From Larkinella insperata (GTDB lineage: Bacteria; Bacteroidota; Bacteroidia; Cytophagales; Spirosomataceae), in contig NZ_CP110973.1 of NCBI RefSeq assembly GCF_026248825.1, positions 2,747,001 through 2,811,000 on the forward strand: a DNA stretch of 64,000 nucleotides. Reading direction: 5' to 3'. Shown piece after piece: positions 24,086-33,282 of this stretch. The notes under the pieces are model-generated. The model was not told the DNA's origin. It saw only the letters and a program-made list of their open reading frames with translations, and did no database searches. The stretch's first letter is position 1, and each line of letters opens with the position of its first letter. The translations under genes were made by a program, and so were the position numbers.

Positions 24086-25677
24086 AAACCGCAATACCGC
24101 TGCTAGGACTTCTTTTGTTGGTCTTTGCCGCTTTTGTGTCTTCCATCCGCGAAACGGCTCCGGTTAAAGTCACCGGAGGACAGATTTCGGGAACGCTGAA
24201 CCCGGATGGCGATGTGCAGATTTTTAAGGGCATTCCGTTTGCCGCTCCGCCCGTTGGCGAATTGCGCTGGAAAGCGCCCCAACCCGTAAAGCCCTGGTTG
24301 GGCGTGCGCAAATGCGATCAGTTTGGGGCGAGTCCGGTGCAGGGGACGCCCAACCCGTTCGGTCCGTGGAGCGCCGAATACCTGATCCCAAAAGCGCCCA
24401 TCAGCGAAGATTGCCTGTACCTGAACGTGTGGTCGGGTGCCCGGTCGGCCACCGAAAAACGCCCGGTACTGGTCTGGATTTACGGCGGAGGGTTTAGCAG
24501 CGGGGGCAGTGCAGTTCCGATTTACGACGGCGAGGCAATGGCCAAAAAAGGCATTGTATTGGTCAGTATCAACTACCGGGTTGGGCCGTTTGGCTTTTTT
24601 GCCCACCCGGAACTAACCAAAGAAGCGGGCGAGTCCAAGCCGGGTGCATCCACACCGGGTGCATCCACGCTGGGCCGAAATGCGTCGGGAAATTATGGTC
24701 TCATGGACCAGATTGCGGCTTTGCAGTGGGTGAAACAGAACATTGCCGCCTTCGGCGGGGATCCGGGCAACGTGACCATTGCCGGGCAATCGGCGGGGTC
24801 TATGAGCGTGAATTGCCTAGTGGCTTCGCCAGTTGCTAAAAACCTCTTTAACAAAGCCATTGCCGAGAGCGGAGCCAGTTTTGCCCGGCCTTACGCATCG
24901 CTTCAACAGGCTGAGGAGGCCGGTCTGAAAACAATGCAGGCGTTGGGCGCGGCCTCACTGGCCGAATTGCGAACGAAACCAGCCGACGAAATTCTACAAA
25001 AAGCGCAGGGAATTCGGGGGCCGATCATCGATGGGTATGTGCTGCCCCAATCCGTCGCCCAACTTTTTGCCGCCGGGAAAGCCAATCCCATCACCCTACT
25101 GACCGGCTGGAACGAAGACGAAGGCATGGCTTTTGGCCCGAAGAAAAAAGCGGACGAATACCGCAGACAACTCGAACAACAATACGGCGACCAGGCTCAG
25201 ACACTCCTTAAATTTTATCCGGGTACAACCGATGCCGAAGCCGCTGAATCCCAGGTAAAGCTTTCCCGCGACCTGATTTTTGGGGCGCAGAATTACACCT
25301 GGGCCAATCTTCAGGCCCGGCAGGGGCGGCCCGTGTACGTCTACCGCTTTACCAGAAAACTTCCGGCAACGGGCGAATATGCCCACTACGGCGCATTCCA
25401 CACCGGTGAAGTGGCCTATGCCTTTGATAACCTGCGCTTCATCGACCGCCAGCTCCGCCCGCTCGAACCGACGGACGATAAGCTCGCCCGCATTATCTCA
25501 ACTTACTGGGCCAACTTCATCAAAACTGGCGATCCCAACGGTCCCGGTTTGCCGTCGTGGCCCGCTTACACCACGCAACGCAGGCAGATTGCGGTATTGG
25601 GCGATGCGGTAAAAGCGCAACCGTTGCCCGATGCCGCTTCCCTGGACTTTCTCTTTGGACTCATGAGCAGACCCTGA
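24082..25677 (+). CDS. Type B carboxylesterase/lipase, exported
   Basis: The start at 24082 overlaps the stop of the preceding esterase (ATGA) and gives a signal peptide (MKTAIPLLGLLLLVFAAFVS). Family features are GIPFAAPPVGELRWKAPQPV, EDCLYLNVW and the nucleophile Ser237 in GQSAGS (cholinesterase-type GxSxG, with Gln in place of the usual Glu). The acid/His regions are NEDEGMAF and HYGAFHTGEVAYAF. A 15-bp tandem duplication (24640-24669) encodes PGAST twice in a surface loop. It is probably periplasmic and acts on carboxylic esters of unknown identity. Confidence 0.92.
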   Translation: MKTAIPLLGLLLLVFAAFVSSIRETAPVKVTGGQISGTLNPDGDVQIFKGIPFAAPPVGELRWKAPQPVKPWLGVRKCDQFGASPVQGTPNPFGPWSAEYLIPKAPISEDCLYLNVWSGARSATEKRPVLVWIYGGGFSSGGSAVPIYDGEAMAKKGIVLVSINYRVGPFGFFAHPELTKEAGESKPGASTPGASTLGRNASGNYGLMDQIAALQWVKQNIAAFGGDPGNVTIAGQSAGSMSVNCLVASPVAKNLFNKAIAESGASFARPYASLQQAEEAGLKTMQALGAASLAELRTKPADEILQKAQGIRGPIIDGYVLPQSVAQLFAAGKANPITLLTGWNEDEGMAFGPKKKADEYRRQLEQQYGDQAQTLLKFYPGTTDAEAAESQVKLSRDLIFGAQNYTWANLQARQGRPVYVYRFTRKLPATGEYAHYGAFHTGEVAYAFDNLRFIDRQLRPLEPTDDKLARIISTYWANFIKTGDPNGPGLPSWPAYTTQRRQIAVLGDAVKAQPLPDAASLDFLFGLMSRP

Positions 25678-25729
25678 TTTCAATACACCGCCAAGAGCTA
25701 ACTCAGATTTTACGTTCAACCTCTACTTG

Positions 25730-27367
25730 ATGAAAACCAAAACGCTTCTCGCGTCTATCGCCGTCCTGACGCTGCCGTTAATGGCCGTGGCCCAAACCAG
25801 TAAACCCGTCACCGCGCCCCTGGCAACCGGGAAAGATGTCGCCGTTGTGGCAACGGAGCAGGGCAAGGTGCGCGGTTATGTGCACAACGGTATTTTTACG
25901 TTTAAGGGAATTCCGTACGCCAAAGCCGAACGGTTTATGCCCCCGACCAAGCCCGATTCGTGGGCGGACGTGCGCAGTTCGATGGCGTACGGCCCGGTTT
26001 GCCCGCTGATGGACCCGACGACTACGGTGCAGGACGAATCCGAATTTGTCTTCCACCACGACTGGGGATATCCCAACGAAGACTGCCTGCGGCTGAACGT
26101 CTGGTCGGCGGGGGTTAATGATTCGAAAAAACGCCCGGTGATGGTCTGGCTGCACGGTGGAGGCCATACGGCGGGGTCTTCGCAGGAATTGCCGTCGTAC
26201 GATGGCGAAAACATCAGCAAAAAAGGCGACGTGGTGCTGGTTTCGGTCAATCACCGACTAAACATTCTGGGTTTTCTGGATCTGTCGGCTTACGGTGAGA
26301 AATACAAAAGCTCGACCAACGCCAGCATTCGGGATTTGGTGGCCGCGCTGGAATGGGTGAAACTCAACATCGCCAACTTCGGGGGTGATCCTGACAACGT
26401 GACGATTTTCGGACAGTCGGGCGGGGGCGGAAAAGTGAATACCCTGCTCAATACACCGTCGGCCAAAGGGCTTTTCCACAAAGCCATCGTTCAGAGTGGC
26501 GGTCTGGGACTTCAGTTTCACGAGCAGGCGGTGACCAAACGCATCGGAGCCGCCGTGCTGGAAGAACTGGGTTTGCAACCCGCTCAGGTTGATTCCATCC
26601 AGAAAGTGCCGTATGAAAAACTGGCGGCTGCCGGAAAACGCGCCGTTCGGAAGGTACAGGATCAATTAAAGAGCGAAGGAAAGGCAATGGGCATGTTTGG
26701 CCTGAGCTGGGGACCGATCCAGGAAGAGGGTTTCCTGCCGTACCAGCCTACTGAACCAGCCGCCCGCGCTATCGCCAGTACGGTGCCGTTGCTGATTGGG
26801 TCGACCAAAAACGAATTCATGGCTTCGCTGCGGCTGCCGGACAGCAACGCCCTGACGCCGGCGGAAGCAAAAAGTCAGTTGCAAAAACAACACGGCGACA
26901 AAGCCGACGCCTACATTGCGGCTTTGAAGAAAGCCTACCCGGACGACAGCAAACCGTCGGATTTACTCGATGTAGACGGTATGTTCCGGCGGAGTGCCAT
27001 CCGGATGGCGGACCTCAAGGCGGCCTCTCCCGCACCGGTTTATATGTACCTGTTTACCTGGCAGTCGCCGGTTTTGGATGGCCGGTACAAAGCCGTTCAC
27101 TGCATGGAAATTCCCTTCGTGTTCAACAACATCGCTCGCTGTGAGGAGATGACAGGCGGAGGCAAAGAAGCTTACGCGCTGGCCGACAAGGTAAGCCAGT
27201 CCTGGATCAATTTCGCCCGCACGGGCAACCCGAACCACAAGGGATTGCCCACCTGGCAGAAATACACGCCCGCCAACGGGGCTACCATGCTGTTTGACAA
27301 CCAGTGCGTTCAGAAAAACCACCACGACAAGGAGGTGCTGGCCATCGGACCGGCGTCGACCTTGTAG
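25730..27367 (+). CDS. Type B carboxylesterase/lipase, exported (second copy)
   Basis: The ATG at 25730 is preferred to an adjacent upstream TTG. This 545-residue protein has a signal peptide ending MAVAQ and then the carboxylesterase fold: GIPYAKAERFMPP, EDCLRLNVWSAG, the nucleophile Ser230 in FGQSGGGGKV, and KAVHCMEIPFVFNN near the catalytic His. The GQSGGGG nucleophile elbow differs from its neighbour (GQSAGS). The two are diverged paralogues 52 bases apart and are likely in one operon with the CE1-like esterase. A strong hairpin follows. Confidence 0.92.
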   Translation: MKTKTLLASIAVLTLPLMAVAQTSKPVTAPLATGKDVAVVATEQGKVRGYVHNGIFTFKGIPYAKAERFMPPTKPDSWADVRSSMAYGPVCPLMDPTTTVQDESEFVFHHDWGYPNEDCLRLNVWSAGVNDSKKRPVMVWLHGGGHTAGSSQELPSYDGENISKKGDVVLVSVNHRLNILGFLDLSAYGEKYKSSTNASIRDLVAALEWVKLNIANFGGDPDNVTIFGQSGGGGKVNTLLNTPSAKGLFHKAIVQSGGLGLQFHEQAVTKRIGAAVLEELGLQPAQVDSIQKVPYEKLAAAGKRAVRKVQDQLKSEGKAMGMFGLSWGPIQEEGFLPYQPTEPAARAIASTVPLLIGSTKNEFMASLRLPDSNALTPAEAKSQLQKQHGDKADAYIAALKKAYPDDSKPSDLLDVDGMFRRSAIRMADLKAASPAPVYMYLFTWQSPVLDGRYKAVHCMEIPFVFNNIARCEEMTGGGKEAYALADKVSQSWINFARTGNPNHKGLPTWQKYTPANGATMLFDNQCVQKNHHDKEVLAIGPASTL

Positions 27368-27381
27368 CGCCTGCAAATAGT

Positions 27382-27428
27382 AAAAAGGGTAGCCCATCAG
27401 GCACGAAGTCTGATGGGCTACCCTTTTT
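27382..27428. terminator. Bidirectional terminator between the esterase operon and uvrA
   Basis: A perfect 19-bp stem (27382-27400 with 27410-27428, core GGGTAGCCCATCAG) with a 9-base loop is flanked by A5 and T5. It therefore has a T-run after the stem on both strands. Confidence 0.9.
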
Positions 27429-27445
27429 CGTTTGGAAAGGCTCCG

Positions 27446-30367
27446 TTATACCTTACCCCGCAGAAAATCCGCCGTATAATTTTCGCCTTCCGGCAATTTC
27501 ACCAGTTCTTCGGGTGTTCCCGCGAAGGTAATATAACCGCCTTTCTCACCGCCCTCGGGGCCGAGGTCGATGACATGATCGGCGGATTTGATGACTTCCG
27601 TGTTGTGCTCAATGATGATCACGCTATCGCCCTGATCAACCAGGGCGTTGATGGCTTTCAGCAGCTTCCGAATGTCGTGGAAGTGCAAACCCGTTGTCGG
27701 TTCGTCAAAAATGAACAGCGTGCCGCCTTTGTTGGGGTTGCCTTTACCGAGGAACGACGCCAGCTTAACCCGTTGGGCTTCACCGCCCGACAACGTATTC
27801 GACGACTGCCCGAGCGTGATGTAACCCAGGCCGACATCCTGCAACGGCTGCAACTTTTCCACCATTTTCTGCTCGGCCTTTTTGAAAAAGTCAATGGCCT
27901 CATCAACGGTCATGTCCAGAATATCGGAAACGTTCTTGTCGGCCAGCGTCACTTCCAGCACTTCCTGTTTAAACCGTTTGCCGTTACAGCCTTCGCATTT
28001 CAGGTAAATGTCGGCCATGAACTGCATCTCGATCTTTACTTCGCCCTCGCCCTGGCACACCTCACAGCGCCCGCCGTCGACGTTGAACGAGAAGTGCGAC
28101 GGTTTGTAGCCGCGAGCTTTCGCCACCGGCTGATCCGCCATGACCTGCCGCAGGTAATCGTAAGCTTTAATGTAGGTCACCGGGTTCGAGCGCGACGATT
28201 TGCCAATCGGGTTCTGGTCGATCATCTCAATGGACGTGATCTGGTCCAGGCTGCCGCTCAGGCTATCGTGTTTGCCGGCTTCTTCCGAGCCATCCCCCTT
28301 CAGGCGGGCCAGGGCCGGAAACATCACCTTGCGGATCAGCGTCGATTTGCCCGAACCGCTTACCCCCGTTACCACCGTCAGGTTGTTCAGCGGAAACCGG
28401 GCATTCACGTCTTTCAGGTTATTTTCCCGCGCACCGTTTACTTCCAGCCAGTGCGTGGCCTTGCGCCGAAACTTCGGCACCGGAACGGTTTCTTTCCCGG
28501 TCAGGAAGGCAATGGTATGGGAAGGGAAGGGGTGTTCTTCGGATTCGTCATTGCCGTTCAGGCCGAATCGCCCGGCGGCCTGGCCTTCCCGTGTGATTTC
28601 TTCCCACGTACCCTGAAAAACCAGATGACCGCCGTTGACGCCCGCGTCGGGGCCGATGTCGATCAACTGATCAGCGGCCCGCATCACTTCCTCCTCGTGT
28701 TCGACAACGATAACGGTATTGCCCATATCGCGCAGCGTTTCCAGCACACCTACCAACTGCTTGGTGTCGCGGGGGTGCAGGCCGATGCTGGGTTCGTCGA
28801 GAATATACATCGAACCCACCAGGGCACTACCCAGCGAAGTGGCCAGCTTAATGCGCTGATACTCACCGCCCGATAAAGTGTTTGTCAGCCGGTTTAAGGT
28901 CAGGTAGGTCAACCCGACGCGTTCCATGTAATCCAGCCGGTTACGAATTTCGGTCAGAAGGCGTTTGCCCACTTCCTGCTGATGGGGCGGCAATTCCAGC
29001 GTCCGGAAAAAAGCTGCGGCCTCGTCAATCGGCATCAACACGATGTCCGTGATGGATTTGCCGGCAATTTTTACGTAACTGGCGTCCCTCCGCAGCCGCG
29101 AGCCCCGGCATTCCGGGCAGGTGGTTTTGCCCCGGTAGCGCGACAGCATCACGCGGTACTGGACCTTGAACGTCTGACTTTCCACAAAATCAAAGAAAGC
29201 ATTCAGGCCCTGGAAATGGTTATTGCCGGTCCAGAGAAGGTCTTTCTGCGCCTGCGTCAGATCTTTGTAGGGACGGTGAATCGGGAAGTCGAAGCGGATG
29301 CCGTTTTTGAGCAGCGGGCGCAGAAATTCTTCGCTCATTTTCTCGCTTCGCCAGGGCGCCAGGGCACCTTCGAAAACGGACAGGTTTTTATCCGGAATGA
29401 CCAGGTCCGGGTCAATGCCGAGAACCTTCCCAAAGCCGTCACACCGGCGGCAGGCACCGTACGGGTTGTTGAAGGTAAACAGGTTCACGCTCGGTTCTTC
29501 GAACGTAATCCCATCCAGCTCAAACTTGTCCGAGAAAACGCGCGATTCTTTCCCGACGATATCTACCCGGCAAACGCCCTCGCCTTCGCTGAACGCCGTC
29601 TGAATCGAATCCGAGAAACGGTATTGGTTGTCTTCTTCGGGTTGCCCGGTTTCATCAAATTGTACCGAACTCCGGTCGATCAGAATTTCCAGATCCGCGC
29701 CGGAAGCCGGTTCGGTGGCCGTTTTGTCCAGAATTTCTTCGATGAACAGGACCTCGCCGTCGGCTACAATCCGGGTGTAGCCTTTTTGCAGCAATATTTT
29801 CAGCTCGTCGGCCAGTTTACGGTCGGGGCGGATGTGCAGCGGAGCCATAACCATCACGCGCTGGCCCTGTTCGTACGTATAAAGGTAATTGACAACATCC
29901 GTCACGGTATCTTTGCGGACTTCCCCTCCCGAGACGGGCGAGTACGTCACGCCAATGCGGGCAAAGAGCAGCTTCAGGTAGTCATAAATTTCGGTGGTCG
30001 TTCCAACCGTGGAGCGGGGGTTGCGGGTCGTTACTTTTTGTTCGATGGCAATGGCCGGTGACACGCCCTTGATGTAATCGACTTCGGGTTTTTCCATCCG
30101 GCCCAGAAACTGCCGGGCGTAACTGCTCAGGCTCTCGACGTACATGCGTTGCCCTTCGGCAAACAGGGTGTCGAAGGCCAGCGATGACTTGCCCGAGCCG
30201 GAAAGGCCGGTAATGACAACCAGTTGATTACGAGGAATGGCAACGTCGATGCTTTTCAGATTGTGAACCCGGGCACCCTTGATGATGATGTAGTTTTTCG
30301 GGTCAAGGCGGTCGACCTCGGGTTGCTGAAAGGAGCCGTCGGGCGGCAGACTAACGGATAAATTCAT
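27446..30367 (-). CDS. uvrA: Excinuclease ABC subunit A
   Basis: The 973-residue UvrA is the damage-sensing ATPase of nucleotide excision repair. Two ABC modules are visible: Walker A GLSGSGKSSLAFDT (about 54) and GVSGSGKSTLIRK (about 670), each with an LSGGE signature. Zinc-finger cysteines are in CRRCDGFG, CPECRGSR, CEVCQGEGE and CEGCNGKRF. ABC2 ends with FIFDEPTTGLHFHDI. It is slightly longer than the usual 940-950 residues, with extra sequence near the ABC2 start. It stands alone; uvrB and uvrC are not in the window. It is divergent from the MgtC-like gene. Confidence 0.98.
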   Translation of the reverse strand: MNLSVSLPPDGSFQQPEVDRLDPKNYIIIKGARVHNLKSIDVAIPRNQLVVITGLSGSGKSSLAFDTLFAEGQRMYVESLSSYARQFLGRMEKPEVDYIKGVSPAIAIEQKVTTRNPRSTVGTTTEIYDYLKLLFARIGVTYSPVSGGEVRKDTVTDVVNYLYTYEQGQRVMVMAPLHIRPDRKLADELKILLQKGYTRIVADGEVLFIEEILDKTATEPASGADLEILIDRSSVQFDETGQPEEDNQYRFSDSIQTAFSEGEGVCRVDIVGKESRVFSDKFELDGITFEEPSVNLFTFNNPYGACRRCDGFGKVLGIDPDLVIPDKNLSVFEGALAPWRSEKMSEEFLRPLLKNGIRFDFPIHRPYKDLTQAQKDLLWTGNNHFQGLNAFFDFVESQTFKVQYRVMLSRYRGKTTCPECRGSRLRRDASYVKIAGKSITDIVLMPIDEAAAFFRTLELPPHQQEVGKRLLTEIRNRLDYMERVGLTYLTLNRLTNTLSGGEYQRIKLATSLGSALVGSMYILDEPSIGLHPRDTKQLVGVLETLRDMGNTVIVVEHEEEVMRAADQLIDIGPDAGVNGGHLVFQGTWEEITREGQAAGRFGLNGNDESEEHPFPSHTIAFLTGKETVPVPKFRRKATHWLEVNGARENNLKDVNARFPLNNLTVVTGVSGSGKSTLIRKVMFPALARLKGDGSEEAGKHDSLSGSLDQITSIEMIDQNPIGKSSRSNPVTYIKAYDYLRQVMADQPVAKARGYKPSHFSFNVDGGRCEVCQGEGEVKIEMQFMADIYLKCEGCNGKRFKQEVLEVTLADKNVSDILDMTVDEAIDFFKKAEQKMVEKLQPLQDVGLGYITLGQSSNTLSGGEAQRVKLASFLGKGNPNKGGTLFIFDEPTTGLHFHDIRKLLKAINALVDQGDSVIIIEHNTEVIKSADHVIDLGPEGGEKGGYITFAGTPEELVKLPEGENYTADFLRGKV

Positions 30368-30388
30368 TCTATAAATTTAGCAAAACTC

Positions 30389-30396
30389 TATCTTTG
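30389..30396 (+). promoter_or_regulatory. Candidate -7 element for the MgtC-like gene
   Basis: TATCTTTG is an exact TAnnTTTG match, 75 bases before the ATG at 30472, in the uvrA/mgtC divergent spacer. Confidence 0.45.
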
Positions 30397-30471
30397 GACT
30401 AACGGTTTTTTTGAAAGTATGGTTTCCTTTTCGTAGAGTTAACCATAGATGAGTTGCTTAAACATTGCAGA

Positions 30472-31098
30472 ATGAATTTTATAACGCAGGAAGACATACT
30501 GAAACTCGGGCTGGCAATGGTGCTGGGCGGTCTGATCGGTGCCGAGCGTGAATACCGCAGCAAATCGGCGGGCCTGCGGACCACCATTCTGATTTGCGTC
30601 GGTTCGGCGCTGTTTACCATTGTTTCGAGCCGCTTCCGGGACGACCGGATTGCGGCCAACATCGTCAACGGCATTGGCTTTCTGGGGGCGGGTATCATTT
30701 TCCGGCAGGAAACGAGCATCAAAGGGCTGACCACGGCGGCCACCATCTGGTCGGTAGCCGCCATCGGAATGGCCATCGGTTCTGGTTTTTACGGATTAGC
30801 CGTGGCCGGTTTTGCGGTCATCGGAGCGACGTTGCTGGTATTGCCGGGCGTAGCTGCCCGCATTGCGCGCGTCAACCAGGCCCGGCAATACCGCATTGTG
30901 ACGGCGTTTCGGCACCAGACGCTGGATCACTACGAAGCGGTTTTTCAGGAATGCGGGTTGCGGCCGCAGCGGCAGGTTCAGCAGCGCGTGGGCAATGAGA
31001 TCACGGGGCGCTGGCGGGTGAACGGTCCGGAAGAGGCCCACGAACGCTGCATTCAGCGATTGCTAAACGACCCGGAATTGAAAGAGTTTGAGTTCTGA
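30472..31098 (+). CDS. MgtC/SapB family inner-membrane protein
   Basis: The ATG at 30472 (MNFITQEDILKLGLAMVLGG) was chosen over an upstream in-frame TTG. The 208-residue protein has the MgtC N-terminal core: GGLIGAEREYRSKSAGLRTT followed by hydrophobic segments (ILICVGSALFTIV, GIGFLGAGIIF, AATIWSVAAIGMAIGSGFYG, GFAVIGATLLVLPG). A cytoplasmic C-terminal ACT-like tail (about 135-208) completes it. MgtC-type proteins are linked to magnesium limitation and to control of membrane ATPase; this member's role is not known. It is followed by a small envelope protein gene 78 bases on. Confidence 0.9.
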   Translation: MNFITQEDILKLGLAMVLGGLIGAEREYRSKSAGLRTTILICVGSALFTIVSSRFRDDRIAANIVNGIGFLGAGIIFRQETSIKGLTTAATIWSVAAIGMAIGSGFYGLAVAGFAVIGATLLVLPGVAARIARVNQARQYRIVTAFRHQTLDHYEAVFQECGLRPQRQVQQRVGNEITGRWRVNGPEEAHERCIQRLLNDPELKEFEF

Positions 31099-31176
31099 AA
31101 AGGTAACATAATGACTAAAAACCACTATTTTTTCGTTTATATTGCAAATACTCATTTTTGTTCATTAACTAACTCT

Positions 31177-31818
31177 ATGAACCTCATACAGAAAGGCTTA
31201 CTGGCGATCATGCTGGTGAGTAGCAGTGTCGCCTACGGGCAGCTTACTGAAGACCCGGAAGATCGGCGCGGAGACGGTAAAGAACCCCTGAAAACCCAAA
31301 CCCCAGAAGGAGAGCCTCTGCCATTCTCGCAACGTTTGCGGTTTGGGGGCGGTATCAGTTCATTACAATTTGGTAATTCACGAATCGGTACGCCGTTCAT
31401 CATTGGCTTGTCACCCGTCATTGCCTACCAGGCTTCCGAGCGATTAATTGCTGGCGTTGGTGTCAATTACGTGTATTACCGCTACCGGTTAAGAACGAAT
31501 ACGCAGACGCTGACGGACCAGTTCAACCAATACGGCGGGCGCGGATTTTTGATGTATGAGCTTGTACCCAGCATTGTACCCAATCTGTATGCTCACGCAG
31601 AATTTGAAAACAACAACATCCGTTATGCCGACCAGGCAGCGCAGGAATACAAACGCCGTTGGGTAACGGCGCCGATGATTGGAGCCACGTATTCGCAACG
31701 CGTTGGGCGTTTGGCCGGTATCAATCTGTCGATACTGTACAACGTAAACTATAATTCGGACATCTACTCTCAGTATGTTTACGGAAGTCCGTGGAACATT
31801 CGGATCTCCTTCTTCTAA
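31177..31818 (+). CDS. Outer-membrane beta-barrel-like protein, unknown function
   Basis: The start at 31177 (MNLIQKGLLAIMLVSSSVAYGQ) gives a clear signal peptide; the longer reading adds an atypical N-terminus. The mature protein (about 190 residues) opens with an acidic/Pro segment, then alternating strands: LRFGGGISSLQFGNSRIG, VGVNYVYYRYRLR, YAHAEFENNNIRYADQ, INLSILYNVNYN. The C-terminus SPWNIRISFF ends in Phe, the outer-membrane barrel signal. It could be a small 8-strand barrel. No named family recognised. A long hairpin terminator follows. Confidence 0.75.
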   Translation: MNLIQKGLLAIMLVSSSVAYGQLTEDPEDRRGDGKEPLKTQTPEGEPLPFSQRLRFGGGISSLQFGNSRIGTPFIIGLSPVIAYQASERLIAGVGVNYVYYRYRLRTNTQTLTDQFNQYGGRGFLMYELVPSIVPNLYAHAEFENNNIRYADQAAQEYKRRWVTAPMIGATYSQRVGRLAGINLSILYNVNYNSDIYSQYVYGSPWNIRISFF

Positions 31819-31835
31819 TTAACCTGAACGGAAAG

Positions 31836-31908
31836 CGTCCTGAACGGAATTCGTGGATTAATACCGGCCTGTACCGACCGTTTTAATCCGCGAAGTCCGT
31901 TCAGGACG
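31836..31908. terminator. Very long bidirectional hairpin terminator
   Basis: CGTCCTGAACGGA (31836-31848) pairs with TCCGTTCAGGACG (31896-31908). The pairing continues inward through GGATTAA/TTAATCC (31855-31861 with 31883-31889), giving roughly 26 paired positions with few mismatches, and a T-run follows on the plus strand. It separates two convergent transcripts. Confidence 0.85.
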
Positions 31909-31913
31909 GTTTT

Positions 31914-33278
31914 TTACTGCGCTTGCCCAAACGGGTTTGGCACATAATCTGCCCGGTAAATGGGCTGGCTGGTGGTCAGCGTCCAGATGATTCGGCCTGA
32001 GGGGTCGGTTTTGACCAGCTTGCCATTAACGGCGCTGGCCGACAAAATGCTGCCGTCGGGTAGCAACGCTGCGCTGCCCATGATGGCCGAGTACAGATTT
32101 CCGGGTAGAGCGAAGTTTAGGCTGGGCGTGGCTTCCAGCGTAGTTTCGTTGATCCGGAAAGACAGAACGCGGGTTTGGGGGCGGAGCGGGCCGCCGTTGT
32201 CAAACAGCATGATTTCGTCCTGGGCGTTGCGGTGCGCAAAATGCTGGAACAGAAAATCGGTTCCGGTGGGCGTCTTCACCGTACCGTTTTTTCCCAGCTT
32301 CCACAGGACTTTCCCGGTTCCCGAATGAATTTTCCAGACCTGCGACAGCGCCCGGAACGAAACCAGGTAGTGGTTGTCTTTGTCGATCACCAGCGAATTG
32401 CCCCAGGGTTGCGCGTATTGGGTAGGGTCAATGTCGGTGAGTTCCTGAAACGTCGACCACTCCCAGAGCTTCCGGCCCTGCGGGTCCAGCATCAGCAGCC
32501 CGTCGCCGGGTAGATTATTCTTTGTTTCGTTGGTAATGGCTACCAGGTTGCCATTAGCGTCCATCTGAAGGTCGTGGTGCAGCCATTTGTCAAATCCTTT
32601 CTCCCCCATCCGGAAGAGCGCGAGCGTATCACCGGCCAGGTTCGTTTCCAGCACTACATTGCCGTCGTTGTAGGGCGTTCCGTGTTCGTCCAGCAGCATC
32701 AGCAGGGAGTTTTTGGGCGTAAAACGTGCGGTTTTGACCACGTACCGGGCGGGGGGCGACCAGTACCAGCTTAACTCGCCCCGGCGATTGAGGAGCAGCA
32801 AACCACCCGGTTGAGCCGCCGGAATAACCAAATAGTAGCCCGTCAAGGATTCCTGAATCCGGTTTTCGCTTTCGTCGTAGTACTTTTTGAGCCATTCCGG
32901 TACCGCAGCCGTAGTAAACGTTTCCGGCGGACCGGCTTCCTTTTTCTGACCGTTGGGGTCGATCAGCAGAATCTTGTACTGGTAAGTGGTTTGAGCCCTG
33001 AGCTGAAACAATGGAATGGCGTGGTTCTTTTTAATACCCGAAACCGCCGACTGCAAGGCATTCTGCTCAGTACCGGAAACGGGCCAGTAGATGACCACCG
33101 CCGACGACTCCCGCGTCAGACTGAACTTGATCTGGGCGACCAATGCCGACGACTCCTGATTGGAAACCGACACGGTTTGCAGGGCCGGGCTGGCGGCTTC
33201 CTCCAGGTCCTTCTGGCAGGACAATCCAATGCCTGCCAGAAGAAGGATGAGGTAAAAAGGGGTTTTCAACGTTGCCAT
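31914..33278 (-). CDS. Arylsulfotransferase (ASST)-like lipoprotein
   Basis: This 454-residue lipoprotein (AGIGLSC, Cys21) has an N-terminal fibronectin-like beta domain (about 30-125) and a propeller typical of the ASST family: GYYLVIPAAQPGGLLLLNRR, GELSWYW, KWLHHDLQMDANGNLVAITN, LWEWSTFQELTDIDPT, FQHFAHRNAQDEIMLFDNGG and GRIIWTL. In true ASST a histidine is transiently sulfated; the HHD and HFAHR histidines are candidates here. It is the third gene of a tight susC-susD operon (4 bases after susD). It may transfer or bind sulfated aromatic or glycan compounds imported by the pair. Activity is inferred from family only. Confidence 0.85.
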   Translation of the reverse strand: MATLKTPFYLILLLAGIGLSCQKDLEEAASPALQTVSVSNQESSALVAQIKFSLTRESSAVVIYWPVSGTEQNALQSAVSGIKKNHAIPLFQLRAQTTYQYKILLIDPNGQKKEAGPPETFTTAAVPEWLKKYYDESENRIQESLTGYYLVIPAAQPGGLLLLNRRGELSWYWSPPARYVVKTARFTPKNSLLMLLDEHGTPYNDGNVVLETNLAGDTLALFRMGEKGFDKWLHHDLQMDANGNLVAITNETKNNLPGDGLLMLDPQGRKLWEWSTFQELTDIDPTQYAQPWGNSLVIDKDNHYLVSFRALSQVWKIHSGTGKVLWKLGKNGTVKTPTGTDFLFQHFAHRNAQDEIMLFDNGGPLRPQTRVLSFRINETTLEATPSLNFALPGNLYSAIMGSAALLPDGSILSASAVNGKLVKTDPSGRIIWTLTTSQPIYRADYVPNPFGQAQ

Positions 33279-33282
33279 CGGG

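Noticed and set aside
27413..28876. Open frame of 487 codons on the plus strand, antisense to uvrA
   Set aside because: It lies wholly within uvrA on the opposite strand, has no recognisable domain, and its Arg/His/Phe-rich composition is typical of mirror frames of G+C-rich genes.
28982..30061. Second long plus-strand frame (359 codons) over the 5' half of uvrA
   Set aside because: Same reason: it overlaps a certain gene entirely and shows mirror-frame composition.
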